Of a DNA stretch of 64,000 bases, positions 39,901-51,900 are shown in pieces. The stretch's first letter is position 1; each line of letters starts with the position of its first letter. The stretch is from Distichodus sexfasciatus. Lineage: Eukaryota; Chordata; Actinopteri; Characiformes; Distichodontidae. The DNA lies in assembly GCA_032718565.1 (NCBI GenBank), contig JAVGVS010000516.1:153197-217196 (forward strand), given 5' to 3'. The notes beneath the pieces are model-generated. The model was given only the letters and a program-made list of their open reading frames with translations, was not told where the DNA came from and did no database searches. A program made the position numbers and the translations under genes.

Positions 39901-42900
39901 CAATAACTTGGCAAAACCTTAGCAACCACCTAGCAACACCTTAGAGTTTATATTGATGTAGGCTAATTGAGTTGATATTAATCTAGTCTAACAGAGCTGA
40001 TATTAATCTAGTCTAATAGAGCCCATAGTAGTCTAGTCTAATAGGGCCAGTCTAGCAGTCAAGAATTAAGCCTAAGCCTAGACTGTCTTTGAATTTCAGT
40101 GGTGAATCTCTATTCCATCTGCAATTTAGTCCGAGACTAGGCATAATCCATGTTCAGAAAACCACCACATAGAGTTAAAAATTAATGTAGTCTAATAGAG
40201 CTGATATTAATCTAGTCTAATAGATGCTAATGTAGTCTAATTGATTTTTTTTTATTAATCTGGACTTCTGAAGATAATTTATCTTAATAGAGCTGATATT
40301 AATCTAGGAAAAGCAGTAAAAACATGCTATCTATCAGATATGCTCTCACTGACTGAACTGTCACAAACATTTGAGTTTGGCTGTATAAAGTTGGATTTAT
40401 GCATTAATTAGCAAACTGATTAGGTTTTCCATGTTTGACATTATGACTTGGCTAAATAAAACAAAGCTAAGCCTATATTCCGACTCAGAATTCTGTTTGC
40501 ATAGCATTCATTTCTCTCTTATGACTCAAGGGTCAATTCTGTGTGTGCATGTTTAGGGTGATCCTGGTAAAAAAGGAGAAAAGGGAACCTCAGGAGAGAG
40601 GGTAAGGACGTTTTTTTTCGTTTTGTTTTAAAATTGTAAGCCCACGTGTTGGATGTGCCAAGGCTGGTGTGTGTGTGTGTTTGAGTTTGCATATGTACCT
40701 ATGTGTGTATGTACTGTAGTAGACTAATGGCTCTAACAGATGTAAGTACAGTGATGAGATCTCCATATTTCCTGTGTGGTGGATGAGGGTTTTGTGTACT
40801 GGAGCTGACCTGAGCAGTATAACACTGGCCTGCTTTAGATCCTCAACCTCAGCCAGAACTCCTCCTGTACAGTTACATCTGATTTTACTAGACCTAGGAT
40901 CATATTAGAACAAAATAATCCAGACTTTTCCAAATTAATCCACTTCCAGAATCCATGTGAGTCTGTGATTTTTGTTTTTGGAATTTATTCATCTCTAAAA
41001 ATGTCATCAGGATTTTCAATGTAAGGTCAGGGATTTTAGGTCAAATCTAATGAATAATTGTAACATTTCTAATACACTTAAATTTTTCCAAGAGTTATGT
41101 GGCCCTATGATTTGCGCGAATTCAACAAATAAAACACGGAACGTCATATAATTCGCTGATGTCGGTGTGTGGGGAAAGCAAAGCAATGGTTTCTAATCAG
41201 TTTTGGCCGCTGCAGCCCCCTGTACGTGTTACCTGTTGAGGCGGGACTCAGCTTTCCACACACACAAACGCACAGACACAGAGGGGAAAACGTCAACGGT
41301 CAGCTATGGTGAAGAGGCTGAAACACCGAAGTCCTCAAAAAAATTACAGAATTCGAGTGTTGGTGCTAAGTTTAGAGCAGGACAATACCCAAACGATTTT
41401 TATGAATTGGGAGAACAACTCTTTTGTAAGTTCTGCCAGCACACGATGGACCGCACCCGCAAGAACACGTGACGACCACTTACAGTCAAACGCTCACATC
41501 AGAAACGTTTCGTTTTGCACGAAAAAAATAGTTTTTTGTTGTTTGCAGGTAAATGTTTTACCAAAGCAGTAAATGTTCTGCTGAAGCCCAGCACGTTGTT
41601 GTAGGTGAATAACAGTCATTTAATGTGAATTGTTCTTTTTTCCCATCCACTCCATAATTAGACACTTTTTAGGTGAATAAATATGATGATAATGTAAAAC
41701 ACGGAATTCAGAAGAATAAAAATGGTAAAAACGGAATTCAGGAAAAAATAAAACGGAATTCAGGAAAAAAAAACGGATTTCATAGGGCCCTAGTTGAAAT
41801 GGCAGTGACGGGGATGATAAAAGTTGAGTAGAATGTTAATAAAGCTCTGGAGCCTGGGAGTTGCACAGAATAAAAGGACAGATCATTAGGGCTTAACATT
41901 TCCGTGTGTGTCGAGTGCACTCTAATTGAGGGACCGCATTGTGTTTGGACTGGAACAACCTTTTTTGTAACCTCTCAACAGTGGCATTTGCATGTAGAGA
42001 GGGCTGGAAAGTGGGCTGCAGGTTCTCTTCCACACGCAGAGCTTCATTAGTGAAAGGTTCAAGCTCATGAAAGGACTGTGAGGGTTGAAGTGACCTGTGA
42101 AGTACAGTCAGCGTGTTCTGTATTGATCTTTGCCCCTTGTGTTGAGTTACATGCTGCATTACAGGCTCTTTGACCATCTGCTGTTTTCTGTTGACTGTTG
42201 ACCTTGACTGTGTGACTAACCAAAGGTAGAAGGACGGGCGGATGCCCAGGTTTGGGTAGTGGACAGATGCCCGGGATTAGGTAAAGGGGCAGATGATCAG
42301 GGCAGAGGTAGTGTAATGGTTAGAGAGAGTAACAGAACCGAAAGGTGGTTTAAATAACAGTAAAAGTACAATTGAGGTACTCATGACTAAGGTACCGTCC
42401 CCAATCTCTGCTCCCTGGACGCTGGCTGTCACGGATTGGTCAGACACAGATATCACAAAAGTTGGGGCACAGCTGGCTCAAGTCCCATTCTGGTTAAGCT
42501 ACTCATGAGCAAAGTACCTACCCCAGGCACTGCTCCCTGGGCGCTGCCCATGTCAGCTGCCCACTGCTTCTTCGCGGATGGGTCAAATGCAGAGGTCACA
42601 TTTGGTTGTGGTGCACTATGTGCTGTTCTGTGGTGTGTTCACAATGACAACCACTCACTTTCATATACCGTTCACACCGCTGTCATATCTGTCTCTCTCT
42701 TACTTTATTTAGGGTTTGGCCGGGATTGACGGCCTTCCCGGTGAACCTGGGGTACCAGGAAAAGATGTGAGTATTCAGATTGCTTTGGTGGAACTACAAC
42801 TCAATGGGAGGGCTGGTGTTTGGCACAGTTTGGTGATTTTACTGCACTACGGTTAAAAGAGCCCACTATGTTTATGTTATACTGCTTTTTCTAATTTAAG

Positions 42901-45900
42901 CCCCTTAATGCTCATTTTTGCAGGGCTTGAGAGGTCTTACTGGCGCACCGGGTGTAAACGGGGTCAAAGGAGAGAAGGTATGTGGCCTTTTGTGCGACAG
43001 GAAAACGGATAAATATGTAGAATTGAAACAAAAATGCGTGGCAGCAAGAAATTAATGATGATTATTGTAAGCAGGGATGCACCGATCCAATACGTAGATC
43101 AGATATCAGTCCGATAGCGACCCAAATGGCTGGATCGGTTATCGGTGGCATTGTGCAGATGTATGGAGCTGATCTGTTCAATTAAACTGTAGGTTTTTCT
43201 ATGTTTGCGTATGTACACACACAATAGGTTATGCATGGGACATGGCACTGCGGTAAAGATGGGTTACTGGTCGACATTTACACTAATTGGTACATATCAA
43301 TATTACAATGAGCAGAACAAGCAACAACAAACTACAACCGCAAAAGCAAATCACACGATTATACTGTTTAATTTCCTTAACAACGCCGGCTCTTGCTCGC
43401 AGTCTCTGTTTTCCTGATGGTTTTAGCTCTGCAGGATTAGGGGCCGTCACAAAATTACACAACTGTGTTTAATAATTTTTGACAAGTTATTTTAATAATA
43501 AGTAATTTAGCATATACATATGGGTGTGTAATTATCATATTGCTTTAGTTAGGAAAACAGTATTTAAGTATTTCCTTAAGCATAACAGAATAATCTCAGT
43601 CACCTCCTCACAGAGAAATGCACAACTTATTCATTAAAAACTGGTATCGGATCAGTACCCGGAATCGGCCGATACCCAAAGCCCAAGGATCGACATCGGT
43701 ATCAGAACTGAAAAAGTTGGATCAGTGCATCCCTAATAAGCTGCAGTGTCTAACTGTGTGTGTTTGTGAATTTGCATGTTAGGGAGAGACAGGCCCTCCT
43801 GGAATGCCTGGAGACGTGGTGAGTGACCTCCGAATTGCGACATTATGACATTATTCGTACTCTTCATACGTATTCCAATTTGGTGCTACACTTTCATATG
43901 TGACCCGATCTCCTGTAATGAGTCAGAAGTCAGCATTCTACTTATTTAGATACGGGCCGATTATGTTGAAAAACGTCACAAAAGTATCGTTTTTTCTTTT
44001 TTGGAGACCAGATTAATTTTGAAGACCTTTTCTTTCATATAAGACCAAAAAAGAAAAAACGATATGTTTGATGTTTGCCAACATAATCGGCCCGTATGTA
44101 AATAAATAGAACGCCGACTTCTGACTCATTACGGCAGATCGGGTCACATATATAGATATAACTATATAGTTTAGTTAATTTTTGTTAATCCAAGGTGAAT
44201 GTAACATTAACACTTCAACCGTCCAACCTGTCATAGCGTAAATGCTACCAAGCTTTATCAAATTTGGAGAGATGCCAGTTGCTATGACAATATCTCACTT
44301 TATTGTCACCATATCTCACTATATCTCACTTTGTTTTTATAGGTTCAAATGGCAGGGCTTAAAGGAGAAACTGTGAGTACGCACAAGTTCACAAGCATGA
44401 GTAACAATAAGAAGAATGTAGTAAGTCCAGTTGAATTTACATTAGCATTTAATGCAGTGATGAACTGGACAAATGAAAGGAATCAGAAAGCTATTCTATT
44501 GTGTATACACCAATCAGCCATAACATTATGACCCCCTGTCTAATATTGAGTAGGTGTGGGTCCATGCAGCCCCGGACAAAACACACTCGGTGTTCTGATA
44601 CATTCCTGTAAGAAACACTAGCGACATTTTCAGTGATTTGAGCTACACTAGCTCTTCTTCGTGGAGATGGTGGCGTAACAGTGAGGGTGTTGGCCCTGTG
44701 ATCAGAAGGTTGCCGGTAAAGTTACCACTGAGGTACTCATGAGCAAGATACCGTCCCCAAGCGCTGCTCCCTGGGCGCTGCCCATGTTAGCTGCCCATTG
44801 TTACATCACATATGGGTCAAATGCAGAGGCCACATTTGGTTGTGGTGCACTGTGTGCTGTGCTGTGGTGTGTTCACAATGACAAATAATCACTCACACTT
44901 CTATTGGATCAGACAACATGGGCCAGACTTCACTCTCCACCATTGTGCATCATTGAGTCTTGACCACCATCACTACTTCACCAGTTTTTCCTTCCTTGGA
45001 CCACTTTTTGGGAGTTCCTGACCACTGCAGAGTGGGAACATCACACAAGCTGCAGTTTCCGAGATGCTCTGTCCCAGTTGTCTACCCATCGAACACAATT
45101 TGACTCTGGTCAAGATCCCACCAGTCTTTATGCTTGCCTATTTTTGATGCCCCAACACATCAGAATGTTGACAATCAGAATCAGAATCACTATTATTAAC
45201 GCAGATTCAGCCAATCCCCACAAATACACTACTGCCGTGCAATGACCCATTATAGTGACTTTTCTGCAATTTTTGACGAATCATTGTGGTTTCCTGCGAA
45301 ACGTTGAGGCATACGTTGGCGAACTCACTTCTTTGTTACGTTTAGAAGACGCAGGAAACGTGTGTGATAAAAACGCCTCACATCTACCTTCAAAAATAAC
45401 TAAATGATTATTGGTTACTAAAAATAATAGTGATTTTGTTCCCTTCATTTTAATTAATTGTTAACCAATCCTTATAAGGGGAAACAAAATCACAATTTTG
45501 TCCTCAACCTTGACTTGCAACAAAATGCCAAAAAACACTGCGACTTTCATCACAATTTTCTTTTAAAAAGCTGCAGCAAAATCAGGCATTTTACACCGTA
45601 ACAATCTCAAAAAAGGCCTGCAAAATCCTGGAGGTACTGGCTAAACATTATCTGTATTCTACATTATTTATATATTACATTCTGTGTGTGTGTGTTTTTC
45701 TTTCTCCAGGGCACCCCAGGTCCCCCCGGCCCCCCAGGAGCAGATGGGCCTCCCGGTCCTCCTGTGAGACTTCCTCTTCTTACCTGTTTTTCCCATCATC
45801 ATTCCCAACATATTACTTTAACTTGCAGATATCTTCCTGTCAGGGCTTTATTACAGATGAAGTCCACTAATCTGTTTAAATACTAACTGCACTGCACAAC

Positions 45901-48900
45901 TAATTTACGCCCATGACACAAGACCCCCCAGCCTCCTCCACCCCACTTCCCCAATTGTTTTATGCTTGCAAAAAGTTTAATCAACCCCATTTTTGATATA
46001 TTGAATATTTAGTGATATTCAATGCCCTAGAGATGGTTAGGGCTGAATATTAATGGGTCTGTATAGTACATGGATTTAATCGTCCTCTTGAGGCTTAAAG
46101 GTGATGTTTTCTTTGCCAGGGTCCAGCCGGTCCACCCGGTTTACCTGGAGAGCCTGGAGAGAACGGCCAAAGGGTAAGATACTGTTGCTTAAGTCTTGTT
46201 TAGAAGCCAAATATGAAGAAATGAGAGGGTGGCTCTGAGTATTTTGCACAGTAGATAACTTGCTAGCACAACTTCTCTTCTTTGTGGTGGTTTGGCAAAA
46301 TTATTATGGCAGGAAAAATGAAACGTCCTCCCAAAATATGACAGTTTCCACAAATCGTTAGAACATATGACCTGACTTCTCGTCGTTTTTATTCACTGAG
46401 GTGCACAGCCTTATTTAAATTTTTTTTGCTTAATTTATCAGAATTTTTAAAATGCTCACAAAACATTTTGGAGGGAGAAAGTTTTTTGAAATGCTTAATT
46501 CACTTGGAGAGTTAAAAGATTGTCGTGAATCCAACTATTCCAGGGCTTTGAAAACATTTTGGCTACAATACCTGACATGTCCAGTTATTACAAGGACACA
46601 GTTATTACATCAGTCTGTGTCCCCAGACATTTTGACCCTAATGTGTTTTGGACAGGCTCCCAATTATGCTCAAAGACCTAATATACATATGCAGAATATC
46701 CTATCTGTTGATTTTAGGCACATGATTACTGGTAACAAACCTTTGTTAGTATGCATTAGCACACCTTCACCAAAACAGACAGTGTAACCTACGTATGTCC
46801 AGTCTTTCTGACTTATTTTACTGTTGCATCCTTGTTGGAGATGCGTCGGGATGTCTTAGCATTTACAGATACAAGGCAGTAACGGTAGGGTGTTCACCCC
46901 GTGACCAGAAGGTCGCGGGTTCAAATCCAGGGCCAGTAAAGTTACCACTGAGGTACTCATGAGCAAGGTACCGTCCCCAAGTACTGCTCCCTGGGCGCTT
47001 GTTAGCTGCCCACTGCTCCTTCGCGGAGGGGTTAAACGCAGAGGTCACATTTGGTTGTGGTGCGCTGTGTGCCGTGCTGTGAATTGAATAAACAACTGTG
47101 AAATCACAGTTTATTTATTTTATTTTATGTAATTGCATGAAACTCTTACATGTTGACTATATGTTCCATCTCAGGAATTCCTACATTTGTTGCCTTTGTG
47201 CCATTGAGGTGGCTTCTGATTGATTGGCAGCCAGTACAGATGTGATTACAGACTCGCTCCTAAACACATGTTAATGTAAATGTAGACATCTCAGGCAAAA
47301 ATTCCACAAAACAATTCTGTACTTTTAGCGAAAAGTTTTATTGTTTTCTGTCAATATGTGGCATGTTAAGAGGTCGCATACCCGCTGATCTGTGACCAGT
47401 TACACTTTTTTGTTAAAATACCAAAGACGGAGTGTGTTCTTACAGCATGTAAAGGAATAGATCATATCAGTCCTTTAGGGATAATTTGTGCTGTTTGACC
47501 ACCAGATGGCAGCACAGCTTTACTCTCAGTTTTCATTCAGCGTCTTTTATACAGCATCACATTAGCTGTTGTTTTGTCTCTTGGTCTTTTTATAGGGAAA
47601 GAAGGGAGAAGGTGGATTACCTGGAGTCGATGGGCTTCCTGGACCTTCTGTACGAGACTCGCTTTCCTGACTTGTGCCTCAATAAAAACTCTTAGTCTTG
47701 TCTACACTTAATTGTCACTTAATTGTCAGCTCATACAAACAACGTTCAAATCAAAGAAAAATCTCAGGCAAGAAGCGCTGAGAGGTATGGTGCGCATATC
47801 AGAGCTCCCCCTAGTGGCTGAAATGGTTAAATACAGCCAGCATCGGCTTAATTGATGTGATTTAGACACATTTACACTTTTAGTCCTAAAAGTTCCCTTG
47901 TTCACTTCATATGATTTTTAAATACGCAACGCACATTACACTCAGGTTTCTGATTTAAAAGATATTTGATTGCCTGCCTTTGCTTTTGTTTGCAGGGTCC
48001 TGTGGGTCCACCTGGACCGCCTGGAAACCCAGGCCTGACTGGACCACCTGTAAGTTTACCATTAAACTTAGATCAGGTATAAGGGGTGTTTTTTTAATTT
48101 TTTTTATTTTGGCAACCAGTTAATCTCCCCGATTCATCTTAAAGCTAGGCAAGGTGCAAAACAAATCCAACTTATGGTGCTGAAATGAACAAGATAGACG
48201 GTAAAGCAGAGGGGAAAAAAGTAAGAAATTGTGAGAATAAAATTATTTTACAAGAAAACATATTTTCTGATATTTTAAAGCCATATATTGGTGAGAACAA
48301 TTCATGTTATTTTTGTTATGAGAAAAAACAGGGACAGTCTCTGACATAATACTGGGCAGTTGGTAGTGTACCGGTAATTCCATTCCCCCCCGTGATCCCC
48401 AAGAAGGTTGCCAGTTTAAACCCAGGACTGGTAAAGGTACAGTCGGCCTTACAATGTGGAAATGAGTGATTATTTGTCATTTTGAACAAATAATCTCTGA
48501 GTTACTTATGAGCAAGGTACCGTCCCTAAGCACTGCTCCCTGGGTGCTGCCCGTGTCAGCTGCCCACTGCTCCTCCACGGATAGGTCAAATGCAGAGGTC
48601 ACATTTCATTGTGGTGCACTGTGCGGTGTGTTCACAACGGCAAATAATCACTCATTTCCACATTGTAAGGTCATACATTTGCTAGAAAAAAAATCATCAG
48701 AGAATATTCAAGTTTTTTCTTTTAAATTTTGTCACTTTAATCTAGGACATTTGGACATTTTGCTTACAATTTTATGACTTCACAATGTCAGAGAAGTTTT
48801 TGCCTTTTAAACATATCTTAAATATTGAAATTTCTGCCTCCCCTCCCCCCTTTTTTTCAGCTCTAATTGTTTTGTTTAGTCATATTCAACTAAATAATTG

Positions 48901-51900
48901 CCCGACTCTGACTTCACCTAAAAACCCAACAACAAACAATATCACAAGTGCATGTGCAACAAAATTGGCACTTAGCATTTTGATGAAGAGGAAGCAAGTG
49001 TGAGGCTCCACAAGGTCTAGAAATATGTTTGTTTATTCATTGTTGGAATTTTGGTTGTCCTGTGGTGAGGCACTTGGTTATGAACCAGAGGTTAAAGTTT
49101 CCACTAGGGTACTCATAAGCACAGTTCCATCCCCAGGTGCTTTCCAAGAAGCTGTCCACTGATCCATCACGGATGGGTCAAATGCAGAGGTCATATTTTG
49201 TTGCTAGGCTGTGTCCTGTGCTGTTTTCACAATGACAAATAATCACTCACTTAAATTAAATTTACTTAAATGTCATAAATGACTTAAATATCTTTTTCCA
49301 AACCCACCACCAACTCTACTATAAGGGAAACCACGGCAGGAGCAAAACAATCTGTGCATCGTCGCATCTACAGAATTTACGTCAGTTGTCCTTGGTTAAT
49401 TCCTCCTTGTTCATTTCCGCAGGGATTACCTGGAGAAATCGGCTTTTCTGGAAAACCGGGAGAAGCAGGAAAACCTGTAAGAGGATCCAGACTGCAGTCG
49501 TATCTATAATAATGCAGCACTCGGTTAAAGCATCATATTTTAGATCCCTGTTATAAAACAATCCATTTAATGGTGAATATGTTTGCAGGGTCTTCCAGGT
49601 AAGGATGGTCTGGATGGTCTCCCTGGAAACGATGGAGAAAAGGTCAGCACTTAGGACTGTAATTGTCCACTTGCATCCTCATCATCATCATCATTTCAGA
49701 GATCTATTTTCTTTATGAAGAAGATTGTTATAGAACGGCAGATAAATCTTTTAAATCGTTTGAATTTTGCATTTCATTCATCCATAGTCATTTTTTCCCA
49801 TTATTTACACATTCATGCTTTTTGTTCCTTATTTAGTGTGTTAATTAATAATTAATTTGATTTTTTCCCATAATTTTCTCTTTCTAATCTTCTCATTCTC
49901 ATCATATCGTAGTAGAGTAGTGGTATATTATAGTACAGCGTTGTTTTTATTACAGGGTGAAAAAGGACAATCTGGACTGGACGGCTTCCCTGGCAAACCG
50001 GGTCCGAAGGTGACGCCACAGTTTCAATAATATAACGAGTATTAATGACGCGGTGACCTTCATGCGGCTGCTCTAGTATGATGTTTATTAAAAACACAAT
50101 TTTCAAACAAAAATCTTTCCATTTTGTCATTTGCTTCCAAGGGTGATGAAGGTCCCCCAGGACCCCGAGGACCTCCAGGAGAACGGGTAAGCTCTGCAAC
50201 CCTCAATCTTCTTCTTCTTCTACTACTACTACTACTGCTAAATGTCTACATACAATTTGCGTCAGTGTTTTTTCCTGTTCAAAATTTAAACAAAAAAGAA
50301 TTTACTCATTTATAATTTACTTGTGTGTTTACATTTGATCATTTGCTTCTAAATTAATGGAAGAAATGCATATAAAGTATGAAGGTCAGTGATTTGACTG
50401 AACTAAGCTGTGCAGGAATATGTGTTTTTAGTGTATTTTTACAGAAACTACATCAAAATAAAAACTTTTCAGCATGCTCTTTTATAGGTACAGTATGTAT
50501 TGTGAACAAATAAACTGTATCAATAACATGCTTTCAGGTGACTTTACAAATTTTAGGCAAACACAAGTCTGCTTCTGGCTTTAAAGATGTTAGATTCAAG
50601 ATTCAAGATTCTTTATTTGTCACATGCATAGTTCTGCAGTTACAACTATGTTTCCTGAAACACTCTTTCTTTTGACTGTGCAATTTAAACAAAGATAAAA
50701 GATGAAGGTATGCAAAAATAAAACAAAAAATACAGTTTGAAATATAATACAAATAAACATCTACTATTTGCACAACCGTTAAACATGTCACTGGTCACTT
50801 TTTAACTAACTATATCTGCACACATTATTGAAAAGTATTGCACAGAACGGTTCTCCAGTGCTGTTATAATTTAATGACTTAAATTTCAGTCAGACTTTTT
50901 AAGAATACACTTCTATTAATAGACTGGATATTGAAATCTTTCATATTGAAAACTGTCGCTAACTTCGTGCACATTCTGTAAAACAAACAAACAAACAAAC
51001 AAACAAACAAAAAGTCAATTTCCACTTCTAACTTAAATGTACATTTTGTGCCCTATTTATTTATATATTGTTTATTCTATCTGTTCTCTCTGTTTCTTGT
51101 TGCACTGTGTAAACTGGAGCCACGTCGTCTCGTCTCTCTGTATATCTGTACAATATATAGAAGAGATGACAATAAAGTTTACTTTGCCTTTGAAAATATT
51201 TACACACTGCAAAAAATCAGTGTCAGAAAATAAGAAAAAGAAAAGGATAATAAGAAAAAAGGTTCCAGAATCAAGCAAAATTATCTGCCATTATCGTGAG
51301 AAATTTTATCTTGTTAAGGTCTCCTAAAACAAGAAAAAAAATCTTTCCATTTTTCCATGTTTTTAGCTTTAATAATACATTGTATTCTTAAAATAAACAA
51401 AGTTGTCATGAATTTCTTAACTCGTGGTGGAGCATGAGAACCTTTCAGTTCTCTTAATTAAAGTTCTTATGTCATTTTAAGAAGTTCTTATAGTCAATAC
51501 ATTTTTCTTAATAAGATAATTGTAGCCAATGTTTCTTAAAATTAGATTATTTATCTTACACATACAAGTCTAGTCAAGTCGGTTATTCTGAAAATAAAAT
51601 AAAAAATCTTTTTAAGATTTTCTGGCTTGTTAAGATTTCATTTTTTTCAGTGCATGTTGTAAGTTGAGAAGATTAATATGAAATAAGATTGAGACAGATT
51701 TATAAGATAAAATATGAAATAAAAAAAAATTAAACTGATTTCCAGATGTGCAAATATAAAGTTATAAGTTATAATAATAAGTAATGTAATAAGTGATGGA
51801 GACAATATGAAATAAGGCAGACAATATTAAACACGAAGAGGGTGTTTACGACACGACCCAGTACCCCAAAAATGATGCACTGTGAACTGTGTTGGATGGC

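Noticed and set aside
46452..46787. 111-codon plus-strand frame in an intron
   Set aside because: No splice sites, no domain, no copies elsewhere in the window, ordinary AT-rich composition. Chance length is acceptable.
46870..46940. Possible tRNA gene from A and B box motifs
   Set aside because: The B box GGTTCAAATCC is good, but there is no full cloverleaf and the sequence continues into the SINE body. It is a tRNA-derived SINE head, as are the similar sites at 39031 and 54702.
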